Assembly (NCBI GenBank): GCA_028671895.1
Contig: JAPMAC010000221.1
Span: forward strand, 496,001-560,000
Length of the DNA stretch: 64,000 bases
Origin: Oenanthe sinensis
Lineage: Eukaryota > Streptophyta > Magnoliopsida > Apiales > Apiaceae
Direction of reading: 5' to 3'
Position 1 is the first letter of the stretch. Each line of letters opens with the position of its first letter. The notes beneath the pieces were generated by a model that saw only the letters and a program-made list of their open reading frames with translations, was not told the origin of the DNA and did no database searches. Positions 31,989 to 44,170 of this stretch are shown here, piece after piece. Both the position numbers and the translations under genes were made by a program.

Positions 31989-34900
31989 TAATCGCTTCCC
32001 ATCCTAAAACTTGTATCCGATGCCTGTCAACCGGTCCATGTCCACAGTTATCTATCATTCATCAAATTTGCCCTTAACACAAAGTAGATCAATATGCTCA
32101 TTTTCGAATGTATTTGATAAATAAGAAAGAAAATAATTTAGATATGACTGAGAACAACCATATTTGTACTCAAGATGGCCAGTCTTTAGTACTTTCTGGG
32201 TTATAATACATAATCGAGTGGTTGCCCACCAGACTTTTGTCACACAGACAAGAAGTCACTCCATATGCATTGTTCATCTCAATCGGATGAAAAATAGTTA
32301 ACATTTAGAAGAAAATGATTTTGAAAGGGAGAGAAAATATATTTTGAAATTTTCATTCCTTAATGCATTACAAACTCAATATACAACAGTCCCTACTTAT
32401 TTAGGAACCTATTGACAAAATCCCCAAATTTCTTATTTCCCATTTCTATTCTTTCCGAATGAATAAATCCTTAAGACTTTTGTGGTCTTTGTACTTTCTC
32501 CGCTTCTACCCATCCAAGTGATGTTTCCACCGGTTAAGTGCAACCGTTATGGCTATTTCCTCCAACTCATGATTAGGATACCTTAATTCATGTTTCTCCC
32601 GTTACTCCGACGTATATAAAATTATTTCTACTATGTTGCTTCCGTGCACAAGCAATCTCTCAAAAGACATGTAATTATTAATTACAAGATTCACCTTTTA
32701 TCATTTGGTACTTACCACATTAGGACAATTACTCATATTTTTCCTTTACTTTCCTTAAACTTTCTTCGCCACTTACTGTATGTCTCCCAATTTAGACTCA
32801 TTTTACCCAAACTCATTCTTATGGGATTTGTCATCCAACCTCTTTTCTCTTAAGACTTTCCAGTGATATATATATTTTACCTTCGGGTTCTTCCTTCACC
32901 TTTAGACTGATCAGGATATCCTCTGTGAAGATTATGACAACTTGTCCAATTATTTCTTACCACTCCAATTAATCCTTGGAAGGTACAGGTGCATTCATTA
33001 ATACAAGCTACCTCATCAAAGGCTCATACTGTCCTTATCGCGTTCTCAATGCCATCCTTGGCATATTATCTAGGTAATTCTTTAGTTGGTAATAACTATC
33101 CTCAACATATTTTCTCCAGTAGTCTAATTTCTCGAGTGGTCGAATATTATGTCTATCCATATTATGGATATCCAATATTGATTGCTAAATTAATCAATTC
33201 ACTTAATCCATTCTCAACATCACATCAATTCTTCAATCTGGAAGGGACTTAAATCTATGTCAAACCGGTACACCAGTCAACCTTCATGCCATTTTACCTT
33301 TCCCTTATACTCCATATTTAAAACATGTCATTCCTTCTTTTAGGGCAATCATTATCATAACATCTAGACTTTACAATTATAGCTTCTTGCTATCCATTTC
33401 ACATATTCTCCCATATCAGGCTCACTGTTTAGTAAGTGAGGCCTCGATTGGCTTGGGTGAACCATAATTAACCATACGCCAATCCACTCATATTTCTTAA
33501 TCCACTGTTCTTACCGAAGTAGAGCTCCAATTCCTTATCAAATGGTTTCTTAGAATCTCCATACATTTATCTTCCTTTCTGGTCCTCAAATTTCTTTTCC
33601 ATTTTCAGCACTTCATTTCCACATTCTATCATAGTTGATTATTTCCAACACTGTGACTTTATTCTCAATTCACTACTTTTGGGACAATCTTGGCAATTCT
33701 CATAGACTTTGATTCATGATCTGAAACACTCTTGTTTCAAGTCTAGAACTTTAATTACATCTGAATTTCCAGATACTTAGGAAACAGTTGCATAATGCAA
33801 GAAATAGTTGTGGCTAAAGAATTCTTTGTTCAACAAAGCTCATAAGAATTCTTGCTGAATCAACGACCTTATAAGGCCTCCACCAAAAACCTTTCAGAAA
33901 TTTAGGATCATCAATGACTACACCGTTCTCTAGTCCGGAATTCCACTATTAAAACAAGTAACTTCATACCAGCATTCATGCCATATCTCGTTTATTCTGG
34001 TTAATCCAACCACCGTATTTGCAATGTGGCGGTCACTTCTATCCCAAGGCTTACTTTAATCCAACATCCTTAATATATTCAAGAATTATATCAAGTGCGT
34101 ATCTTATCTCTTTGTTGCGACTCTACATTGTATGCATACCATACACCATTTAAATTAAGGCTTTACTTTTTACTCTCAGAGAATCCTCAACAGAATCCTC
34201 AATATTCCTCATATATAGATGGCCATATTCTTTAAGTCATACTACTCCATTTTACCCTGAAACATTTCATTTACACGTCTTTTTATTTCTAAATTTCATT
34301 AAACTAATGGGAACGTATTTTCCACAGAAAATTGGGCATGACCTATTCATATGTCGGACTATGCCTGGTGTAAAAACACCTCAATTACAATCCCAACACA
34401 TTCACAAATAATCTTGGTCCTTTAGTAACCCCCAAACATCAACATCCCCTCAGTCACTTATAACATAATGTATACCATAAGGGAAATAACCATGAGTCCC
34501 TATATATATATACACTTACTATCAAGTATCCACAAGTCAATCAAAATAATATCAACAGTCACTATCTTGGACCATCAATCACATTCGCTCCATAACCTTA
34601 ACAAGGGTTTGCTAAAATGCATACTATCTCTTCGGCTTAGTGCCAATTGATGAAAGATTGGTGAAGATTTGACATGCCAATTAACGATTGTGCCAAGAAT
34701 AAAGTGGTTCTCTTCGCTCAGTAATGCTCCCCTCGGTCCTGGGGTACTAGCATACCTTGTGCTACACTTATAGCATATCTGGCTCTTTTATAAGTGCTCC
34801 ATAATTCTCAAGCTCTCATTCTCAATCATAAATCCTCTTACTCAGATGAGTCTCCTCAGCTAGTGTTCGACGTCTTTGTAAGGAATGTTCTTATTATCTT

Positions 34901-35052
34901 TCCTAACTATCCTTATCTGAGTATATCAGCCTCATAATATAAATCACTGCTACATCCAATAGGCCGATTATGAACTCGATCTGAGCTCACTCTTTCTTAG
35001 TCTTATCCAAACATAACTCTTAACTCTCTCGTTCCTGAGTACTATAACCTAG
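31989..35052 (-). other. Internal non-coding region of C
   Basis: About 3 kb with no ORF above about 90 codons on either strand. I could not recognise RT, protease or gag motifs. It is probably decayed and partly deleted gag-pol sequence. Confidence 0.6.
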
Positions 35053-35065
35053 AGCTCTGATACCA
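35053..35065 (-). other. Primer-binding site of C (initiator tRNA-Met)
   Basis: AGCTCTGATACCA on the plus strand, that is TGGTATCAGAGCT on the element's strand, four bases from the LTR end at 35070. An intact primer site fits an element that could still be copied in trans. Confidence 0.9.
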
Positions 35066-35069
35066 TCTA

Positions 35070-36494
35070 TGTGACGCCCCCAGATCCGGGGTCAGGAATC
35101 AGGGTCATCACGGTCCAATTTCCACAATAAGTAATGCTCACCTGCTTTAACAATTATAACAATCCAACATACATGCCATGACCCCAAACCAAATACACAA
35201 CTCGAGTTATAGTCTCAGGAAACGAACTCAAAATAATAACAGTTATTATAATCCAACTATAATAAACTCAGGATCTCATGCTACTAATATCACTTCTACA
35301 TGATGTTACATTAGAAGTTAACAATGTTCCAACCTGTATTAATACCTTGCATAATTTTACAATAATTATTAGGATTCTAAACTGAAATCCTATCTAGCGT
35401 ACACCGCCTGTAGAAGCCTCGAGCCTGACTAACTCAAGCTCGAATCTCTTCTTTCCTTTGCATCCCATGGGCAAGTCTTACTGCAAGATATAAGGTTTAC
35501 AAAAAGCAAGAATGAGCCAAAGAATGCTCAGCAAGTTATTTATCAGAATATTTCAAGGAAAAGGTGATAGCCATAATTATCCCAACTGGGTATTCAACAA
35601 TAACAGTATACAACTTACAATATGAGTGAAGATGTATAACCAATTATATCTCAACAATAACGGAAGCAAAGTTCGCAAGACAAGAAGATATTCACGATAA
35701 GAACGCAGTTCAAGTTACTGCGAAAAGAATCAATAAAAGCTCAACAGTTCCCATTAACACTATCATTAGTGTAGGAACAATGAAATTTCAACAGTTCCCA
35801 TTAACACTATCATTAGTGTAGGACCAGTGAAATTTCAACAGTTCCCATTAACACTACCATTAGTGTAGGACCAATGAAACTGATATATACGAATAAAACA
35901 GTACTCAAAACAACCAACCAACTCAGAGTGGATTACATTCCCGTTGACACTATCGGTAACTCAGCACCTAGGCTTTCGTTACAGTGCAACGTCAAATTCC
36001 AATTGGAAGAAACGGGATTAACTGGAGATTTTTCAACGCCTTATTGTACTCGATGATCAGTCGCATGTACAATCGACATTACGTCATTTTCTCTACTAGT
36101 AGAAGGACAACCCCTTATCGGGACTTCACCCTAGGCAACTCATGGGCCTTTAATTACTGCTGGGTCGTGCGTCCCCGACCTCTTATGTAACTTTTACTCC
36201 AGTCCCTGATGAATACTTAAACATTCATCAAACCTAGAAGGAAATTTAATCAAGCCTTCTAGCATAACAACAATTCATCAACAGATAAGGAAGGGAATTT
36301 AATACAACCTTCCAGAATAACACAACAATCCATCACAGGATTTCATCAACAGATAAGGAAGGGAATTTAATACAACCTTCCAGAACAACAACAATCCACT
36401 CTAGGATTTCAATCAACAGATAAGGAAGGGAATTTAATACAACCTTCCAGAACAACAACAATCCACTCTAGGATTTCAATCAACAGATAAGGAA
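35070..36494 (-). repeat. 5' LTR of C, truncated to 1,425 bp
   Basis: It matches 26813 onward closely and breaks off inside the ~67-bp minisatellite, at AGATAAGGAAG. The next base belongs to Sirevirus A's 3' region. About 3.3 kb of this LTR and part of A are missing, so a deletion followed insertion. Confidence 0.9.
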
Positions 36495-36887
36495 GTGAGT
36501 GAACCAATAGCTCTGTCTCCAGAAAGGTGGTTAATATATACGAAAGCTGAGACAACTGTTAGCTCATCTGTGTTTTCTCAAAAGGATACAGACTTGGAAA
36601 AGGCAAAACTGCTACTAGGTTCATTCTTTCAATCTCAACAGAGTGAGTCTATTGAATTCGGTCTGTCAGCCAAGGCCACTTGTAAAGAGTCAATTTCATT
36701 TGACATTTTTCTAGAAACCACAAATTTTGTGTCTTATGTTGTAGGGACCAACAATGTAAGGACTTACTTGGGACCAAAAGGGACCAAAATGGAGCTTTTG
36801 AAATGTCATAGTAAGGATGAATTGACGGAAGCAGTTATTCTAAACTTCCATATCAAGGAAGGAAGAATGATTGATGATTCTGATTGA
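36495..36887 (+). pseudogene. 3' ORF fragment of Sirevirus A, unknown
   Basis: An open frame of 130 codons begins exactly at the C/A junction without an ATG (first codon GTG) and ends with a normal stop. It therefore looks like the tail of a longer protein whose front was deleted. It is hydrophilic with a Ser/Gln/Glu-rich part (SFFQSQQSESIEF) and a more ordered end (YLGPKGTKMELLK). I do not recognise it, and it does not resemble the end of B's extra ORF by eye. Its place, after pol and before the polypurine tracts, suggests A's own extra ORF. Confidence 0.45.
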
Positions 36888-37917
36888 ATCAACATGCCTT
36901 CACAGGCGTCAGGAGGAAACTTGAATCATTTGCTACATTATAGATCCTTGTCTCCCTCCCCAGATGGAACATATCTGGATTCCTAATGGAATAGATCATC
37001 TTAGATGATCAAAAACTCATTGAATCTATTCCTGAAGCAATTCAATTTTCAAATTAAACTATTTTAATAGATTCAATTGAGGACGAAGATTTACGAAACC
37101 CCATTGCACCACCAGTGACCTCTCTTGAAGGGGCTATGGTGATCTTTCTTGCAGGTACAAAAGACTGAATCATCCGTACTGAGAGAGATATAGTGATGTG
37201 AGAAAAGAGTGAAACACAAGTAAGGAATAGTGAAAATATATATTCTATGAGTGAAACACTTAGAGAGTATATGAGCGAAACACTTGTGAGGAACACAAAG
37301 TAAAATCACACACTAGCACACTTACCGAATCCCTTTCCCAATTCCCTGTTACAAATTTCAAATGTTACTTATCCAAGGTAGAAATTTCTCCAGAAAAGGG
37401 CTGTTAAAATTATTAATAGGATTACTCAACTAAGGGGGAGAATTACTAAGAGGATTACTCTAAAGTGTTAAAGTGTTCAACTAAGGGGGAGTAGATCAAA
37501 AGGGTAGAAGTAAACAAAGACTTTTGCCAAAAGAGGATTACTCAATTGTTGAACAAGTAAAGTTGGATAATTTATGAAAAGGGAAAATGAATCTACCTTG
37601 GGTGAGAAGTAAAAACAGAAGTTGGAAATTCAAAGGAAAAGTGGTAAGAAGAGAACATACATCATCTCTACCATCCTAAGGGGGAGTAGTGATGAGTCTG
37701 AGAAATGAAGATAATACTACATGTATAATATGTTCAGTGCTAGAGGAACAAACATATTTCATTTCAGTTAACTCAGGAAATCTGGAAATGTATTATATAA
37801 TCCAGAGAACAATTTATTATTTACAGTTCTTAAATGTTATATTATTTTCTTAGTTGTTAGTTGAGTTATCATCTAGGAATTTGTATGTTAAATGCTTAAC
37901 AACAAATAGGGGGAGAT
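36888..37917 (+). other. 3' untranslated region of A with multiple polypurine tracts
   Basis: AAGGGGGAG occurs near 37432, 37483 and 37679, and the final AATAGGGGGAGAT abuts the LTR at 37917. Several such tracts before the 3' LTR are a described hallmark of Sireviruses. The stretch 36888-37320 has no recognisable feature. Confidence 0.8.
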
Positions 37918-38172
37918 TGAAAGGCATATGACAAGGTCTATTTATAATAAGTAGATGACAACTCAACTCAAGTAAGAAAATTTAGTAAGTAATAAATACT
38001 GAGGAAGGAATCAAGATGAAGACAGTCAACTAGACACAAAGAATCCTAATATCAGAAGTGTTCTAATGAAGCTGCTACTCTACACCGGAAGAAGTTCATT
38101 AATATGTTCAAGCGTCGGCGAAAAATAAAGGAGTAGTATTTCAGAAGAGTTCAGAAGATACAAAAGATTCCA
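37918..38172 (+). repeat. Start of the 3' LTR of A, cut by D
   Basis: Matches 5908-6162 with about seven differences by eye, then D begins after GATTCCA. The remainder should lie beyond the CACTA element, outside the window. Confidence 0.9.
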
Positions 38173-41100
38173 TGTAATAACCCGTATTTTTGACGCTTGG
38201 GGTTATTAAGATTTTTGGATAAAATTTTTCATTTTATGAATAAATGATTTTATGGATTTATTTTCTTCATAAGGTACTTGAAGTGTGAGACCGTATTCTT
38301 AATATACGGAATATTCGAAAATATGCGTATCGGTGTTACAGTAGCATATGCAAACAATATGGGACTTATAATTATTTTTGGTCTAACAAAAATGAATTTG
38401 AAGTCCGGATAGAAGTCGTAACAGAAATTGAGAGACGGTGTAAGTAATTAGTGTTTATTCGAAGAATTGTTTCGTAAATTCTCGAAATAATTAAAGAGTA
38501 TTAATTTAATGATTCTAAAATATATTAGAATCATAATATGAGATTTTAAGTTTTTAAAACATAGGTGGGACGAAAGAAAAAGAGTATGATAACGAGAGAT
38601 TAAAACGTTATCAGGGAATTACGCGACTACCGCGCAAACCTTATTAAATATTGAGCTTCCACCACACACCACACAAAAAAAATCAGTTTTTCCCCCATTT
38701 TCTTGAAGAAAACCGAAGTGAAGAGGAAGAGAAGGAGGAAGAAGATGGAGTGCTTGCTTGCTCATTTCTCCACCAATTCTTGCGCATAATAGCTTAAATC
38801 GAAGGTAGTAAATCCCTCTTGCTCTCCCTTGAATCTTATAATCATTCATCCACTAAATCTTCACTTATGATCCATGGAAGATGACTGTGAACAGTAACTC
38901 CGAAAATAATTAATCTTATTTCTTTGATTTTTGGATTCCTATGACTTGGTGGATGATTGTTATGGCTTATACATGTTATGGGTGATGTAGTTTAAACATG
39001 GATAGTCATAGAAATGCATGACTTGTTCATTTGAGTTTGAATTATAAATAATAAGCTAAACTGATTTTTATGGCTTAGAGTTGTAGTATGTTGATTGTTG
39101 ATGTTGGTTGAGGAGTTTGGGATTGTTTGTTGGTTGATTTGGAGTAGGATAAAAATGGAAAACGATCAGTTTACAAACGTAACCATGCCATTTTTTTTCG
39201 TGAACTAACTGCTGCAACTGTCCAGCAAAATCTGGGAACATTCAGTCACTGTTCTTGGCTTATGGTTGATATGGTTAGATAGTAGATAGTCTCTAGATCG
39301 TTTGAGCGCTAATTTTGCGTCATTCGGAGTTACGAGTCAAAAGTTATGGACGTTTTAGTAACGGTAGCGCAGGAAATGAAAATCCTGTTTTTGTCCAACT
39401 TTGAGGCTATGATTGGACTAGCTACGGAGCTTAATAAAATCCGAAACTTTTATGGGAGATTCTTTGATAGTCATATAAGACCACAGAGAAGGAATCGTGT
39501 CAAAATGATTAATTTCCAATTTATTAAAAATGACGGAAAACAGGGTGTTAAGTGAGATGAACATAAGAAAAGGTTGAACAACCGTTTTGGGGAATGATTT
39601 CGAGCAAGATAGAGGACTTGTCTCGAGTCGACCCAGTAACGAAAGTTGTTAAGGAACATCATGACTATACGTAGGTGCAAGGAACTTGATTAAAAACTAT
39701 CGAGATGATAGTTTTACGAGTAGCTAAAGTAGGCCCGACGAGGTGAAGTACCGGGTGAAATGTAGAGTAATTGTATAAATTACAATTAACATGATACATG
39801 CATATGTATACTAAGAGTGGGTTCTTATATGATTATAGAGTACCCGGAGCGTGGAGAAGTTGGAATGGCATTCCTTGGACTCCAGGAAAGTTTCCGACTC
39901 TATCGTTTTATTCCATATCAGAATATTATTAATCCATGGTGATGCCAAAATTTTTGAAATCTTTGACTTAATGATAAGTTCTTCAATTGTACATTTTTGC
40001 TGTGTTTGGAACTATCTAGCTTATTGTAGTCGTTGGAAATGCACGTCGGCATTTCCCTTGAACTGTCTTGTTCATTTATAACTTGATTCATCTGCTACTC
40101 TGAACTTCTCGAAAAGTTAGAGTATGCAAGTGTCCGACGCTTCATCACTATTATTCTGATGTAGGACACAAGTATGCGTAGGTTGTTTAAGATTATTTCT
40201 TGAGAGTAGAATGAGATCTTTTCAACCTAGTTTTGAGATGCCTCTGAACTTCTTAAAAAGTTAGAGGACGTTTGCTTTCAGTTTTGTATAACTGAATCTA
40301 GCGTCGAGTACATCTTTTTGGTGCTCGATGGTCGACCGGGAGTAGTCTAGCGTGTCTCGACGGTTAGTCGATATTCAATGTTTTAAATAATATTTAGTTT
40401 ATTAAATATTATTTAAAGAATATAGAAAGTATTTAAGGGTTAATTAAATACTTTCAGGGCATTTGAGATTATTTAAATATTATTTAATATTGATTAAATA
40501 TTATTTAAATATTTTAGGATATTTAAAAGTATTTAACTACTGATTAAATACTTTCAATTCGTTTTGGTTTATTTAAATATTATTTAATGTTGATTAAATA
40601 TTATTGAAATATGTTGAATCGTTTAAGATTATTTAAATATTAAATAATCTTGATTATATTGGGATTAAATATTTTAAATCATTTAAATCCTTTTAATATT
40701 TTTTGAGAACTATTCTGGGTCTCCTAAATATTAATAAAATATTTATTTGTTCTTTAAAAATATTCTGGAGTTGTCTAAATTTCTTTAAATATTATTTTTC
40801 ATTAAATAATAAATGGTGAGCAATGACTCGGATATTTTGTATTTATTCTGAGTCGATAACTCCAGGTTCGGGAGGTAACGTCCGACTCCGATATTCCTCC
40901 CAGTTGTATTGGTGCCTTTAAGGCCCATTTTTCACTCCAAAACTGTAATATTTTATGGAGTCTATTTTAGCTAGTATTAGCGGCTCCCCGGTCGCGTTCT
41001 TGAGTCTCCTTGATTCAAGGGTTTCTGTCTTGTTGAATTCGTTGACTGAGAGTCAACCCAGATGTTTCGAGAGTACTCCCACCTCGTTTAGGGAGCCAAG

Positions 41101-42429
41101 CTATTGTCAGATATTGAAATCTTATAATAGGTCGTTGTGTTGTTCTGGAAGATTGTATTAAATTCCCTTCCTTATCTGTTGATGAAATCCTGTGATGGAT
41201 TGTCGTTGTTGTTCTGGAAGGTTGTATTAAATTCCCTTCCTTATCTGTTGATGAAATCCTGTGATGGATTGTCATTGTTGTTCTGGAAGGTTGTATTAAA
41301 TTCCCTTCCTTATCTGTTGATGAAATCATGTGATGGATTGTCGTTGTTGTTCTGGAAGGTTGTATTAAATTCCCTTCCTTATCTGTTGATGAAATCCTGT
41401 GATGGATTGTTGTGTTGTTCTGGAAGGTTGTATTAAATTCCCTTCCGTATCTGTTAATCGAAATCCTGTGATGGATTGTCGTTGTTGTTCTGGAAGGTTG
41501 TATTAAATTCCCTTCCTTATCTGTTGATTGAAATCCTGTGATGGATTGTCGTTGTGTTCTGGAAGGTTGTATTAAATTCCCTTCCTTATCTGTTGATGAA
41601 GTCCTATGATGGATTGTTGTTGTTCTGGAATGTGGTATTGAATTCCCTTCCTTAACAGTTGATTGAAATCCTAGAGTGGATTGTTGTTATTCTAGAAGGC
41701 TTGATTAAATTTCCTTCTAGGTTTGATGAATGTTTAAGTATTCATCAGGGACTGGAGTAAGGTTGCGTAAGAGATCGGTGACGCACGACCCAGCCGTAAA
41801 CTAAAGGCCCATGTGTTGCCTAGGGTGACGTCCCGATAAGGGGTTGTCCTTCTACTAGTAGAGAAAGTGACTAGTTTTTCTATTGTACAAGGCGACTGAT
41901 CATCGCGTATAATAGGGCGTTGAAAAATCTCCAGATTAAGCCCGTTTCTTCCAATTGGAATTTGACGTTGCACTGTAACGAAAGCCTAGGTGCTGTGTTA
42001 CCGATAGTGTCAACGGGAATGTAATCCACTCTGAGTTGGTTGGTTGTTTTGAGTACCGTTTTATTCGTATATATATCAGTTTCATTGTTCCTACACTATA
42101 ACGAAAGCTGTGGTGCTAAGTTACTGATAGTGTTAATGGGAATTGATGAACTTCCGTTCATTCTTTTCGCAGTATAATGAACTGCTTGCTTATTGGTACT
42201 CAAACTAATGGTACTCGGTGATTGAGGCCATTGTGCTAAGTTATTGATATTGTCAAACTCAATAATCATAAATATAATTTTTGTATTGCAGTAACGTGAA
42301 CTGCATTATTGTTGTGAATATCTTCTTGCATCGTGAACCTTGAGTCGTTTATTGTCGAAATATAACTGGTTATACATCTTCAATCAGATTGCTAGTTATG
42401 TACTTTATTGTTGAATATCCAGTTGGGAT
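38173..42429 (+). repeat. LTR of gypsy element 'D' (same family as C, opposite orientation), 3' end cut by CACTA
   Basis: It starts TGTAATAACCCG at 38173 and follows C's LTR in reverse complement through the AT-rich block (about 40380-40800), the ~67-bp repeats (41130-41680) and the region ending CCAGTTGGGAT. The last ~510 bp of the LTR are absent because the CACTA element starts at 42430. It is clearly more diverged from C than C's two LTRs are from each other. ORFs inside (for example 39346-39555 and 41137-41436) are LTR or repeat by-products. Whether D is a solo LTR or a whole element cannot be told from here. Confidence 0.85.
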
Positions 42430-42960
42430 CACTACGCCATAAGTGCTCATAGGCAATGCTTTTTAGAAAGCGTTGCACTGAAAACGTTGTGGTAGCTCTG
42501 AATTTTTGGGTCTTTTGCAACACTGCTAAAATAGTATTGCATTAGATAAAACTTCGTGTTGCATATTACTCACGGTGTTGCAGTGAATGCAACACTAACG
42601 AATGGTGTTGCATTTGCTAATTTCTTTTTTATAATTAGTGACGTGGCAGTGGGCCAGTGCTGACGTGGCAATAAGGGGCCCACCACGGGTGACGTGGCAG
42701 TGGGGCCCATGCTGACGTGGCTGGTGGGACCCACCAGTGGGGCACCACTGCTAACGTGGCAGTGGGACCCACGCTGACGTGGCAGTGGGCCCATGCTGAC
42801 GTGGCTGGTGGGACCCACCAATGGGCCACCACTGCTGACGTGGCAGTGGGGCCCACGCTGACGTGGCAGTGGGGCCCACGCTGACGTGGCATGTGGTCCC
42901 CAGCACAAGCGTTACATTTAATATTGTAGCGTTGCATTTGGTTATTTAGTGTTGCCTTTG
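42430..42960 (+). promoter_or_regulatory. CACTA terminal and subterminal region
   Basis: After the CACTA terminus, GTTGCA/TGCAAC words recur about ten times in both orientations (GCGTTGCAC, GTGTTGCAT, AATGCAACAC). In En/Spm elements such short subterminal repeats are the binding sites of TNPA. The embedded GC-rich array is listed separately. Confidence 0.7.
42637..42897 (+). repeat. GC-rich array of GCTGACGTGGCAGTGG units
   Basis: TGACGTGGC (once TAACGTGGC) occurs ten times, separated by GGGCCCAC/GGGACCCACC words in units of about 23-50 bp. ACGTGGC is the core of G-box/ABRE-type bZIP sites. The array is strikingly GC-rich compared with the rest of the window. The overlapping minus-strand ORFs (42570-42937) are repeat artefacts. 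Confidence 0.85.
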
Positions 42961-42989
42961 TATTTTCTAGTCTTTATATAATAATTAGT

Positions 42990-44170
42990 ATAACCCGATT
43001 GCTGAATTTATTTTCCAACGATCCAACCGTACGGATGTTGTGCTGAATTTATTCTGAATTTATTTTTTTAAATTTTTTTCCAACGATCCAACCGTACGAT
43101 CCAACCGTACGAATTTTTTTAATTAGTACGGATGTTAATATCTGACTATTTAAGTAATGCCATTTTTTAAAAAAAAAATTCCAGTTTTATTCTGTGTGAT
43201 TTTATAGTAGTCAAACGAGACTTTCTCTATAACTAATGTTGTGCTGAATGCTGAATATATTTTTTAAAATTACTTTTTCGACGATCGAACCGTACGGATG
43301 TTAATATCTGACTATTTTAGGGGCGCCAATTTTTTTTTTTAAAAATTCTGTTTTATTCTATGTGATTTTATACTAGTCAAACCGGTCAAACGAGACTTTT
43401 TCTGTAACTAGTGTTGTGTTGAATGCTGAATTTATTTTTTTAAATTTCTTTTCCGACGATCGAACCGTACGGATGTTAATATCTGACTATTTAAGGGGCT
43501 CCAATTTTTTTTTAAAAAAATTCTGTTTTATTCTATGTGATTTTATACTAGTCAAACCGGTCAAACGAGACTTTCTCTGTAACTAGTGTTGTGTTGAATG
43601 CTGAATTTATTTTTTTAAATTTCTTTTCCGACGATCGAACCGTACGGATGTTAATATCTGACTATTTTAGGGGCGCCAATTTTTTTTTTAAAAATTCTGT
43701 TTTATTCTATGTGATTTTATACTAGTCAAACCGGTCAAACGAGACTTTCTCTGTAACTAGTGTTGTGTTGAATGCTGAATTTATTTTTTTAAATTTCTTT
43801 TCCGACGATCGAACCGTACGGATGTTAATATCTAACTATTTTAGTGACGCCAAATTTTTTTAAACAATTTACAGTTTTATTCTATGTGATTTTAAACTAG
43901 TCAAACGAGAAGGTCTCTATAACTAATGTTGTGCTGAATGCTGAATCTATTTTTTTTATAAAAAAAATCGACGATCCAACCGTACAGATGTTAATATCTG
44001 ACTATTTTAGTGGCGCCAAATTTTTTTTAAAAAAAATCAATTCTATTCTATGTGATTTTATACTAGTCAAACCGGTCAATCGGGAGTTTATCTGTAACTA
44101 ATGTTGTGCTGAATGCTAATTTTTTTTTTTAATTTCTTTTCCGACGATACAACCGTACGGATGTTAATTT
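42990..44170 (+). repeat. ~175-bp tandem array of the CACTA element
   Basis: The phrase CGTACGGATGTTAATATCTGA recurs near 43126, 43292, 43467, 43642, 43816, 43982 and 44155, at 166-175 bp spacing. Each unit has GACGATCGAACCGTACGG, a T/A run, and TACTAGTCAAACCGGTCAAA. No coding potential is seen. Confidence 0.9.

Larger units (their letters stand above)
26813..36494 (-). mobile_element. Ty3/gypsy element 'C' (Tekay/Del-like), non-autonomous, right end truncated
   Basis: On the minus strand the element reads LTR (TGTAATAACCCG... to ...GGGGGCGTCACA), with primer site on the right and polypurine tract on the left. The full 3' LTR is 26813-31510. The 5' LTR starts at 35070 and is cut at 36494. 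Only 3.6 kb separates the LTRs, too little for a gypsy gag-pol, and the only recognisable coding trace is a broken integrase end. The overlapping LTR parts differ at about 14 of 1,400 positions by eye. The TGTAATAACCCG start and the GGAGGGGAGACT tract next to it fit plant Del/Tekay chromoviruses; this lineage call is an inference. Confidence 0.85.
5908..38172 (+). mobile_element. Sirevirus (Ty1/copia) element 'A', interrupted by B, C and D
   Basis: The 5' LTR starts TGAAAGGCATATGACAAGG at 5908, and the same start recurs at 37918 after an AGGGGGAGAT polypurine tract. A primer-binding site for initiator Met-tRNA follows the first LTR. Gag starts at 8063, stops at the B insertion and resumes at 23901 in register. 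Pol runs from 25081 to 26812, where C is inserted. The rest of RT, all RNase H and part of the 3' region are missing. The 3' LTR is entered by D after 255 bp. These 255 bp differ from the 5' LTR at about seven positions by eye. Sirevirus assignment rests on the long gag, the repeated GGGGGAG tracts before the 3' LTR and similarity to B. The element is defective. Confidence 0.9.

Noticed and set aside
42570..42937. His/Pro/Gly-rich minus-strand ORFs (ATSAWAPLPRQ-type)
   Set aside because: They follow the GC-rich TGACGTGGC repeats in two frames and have no independent support.
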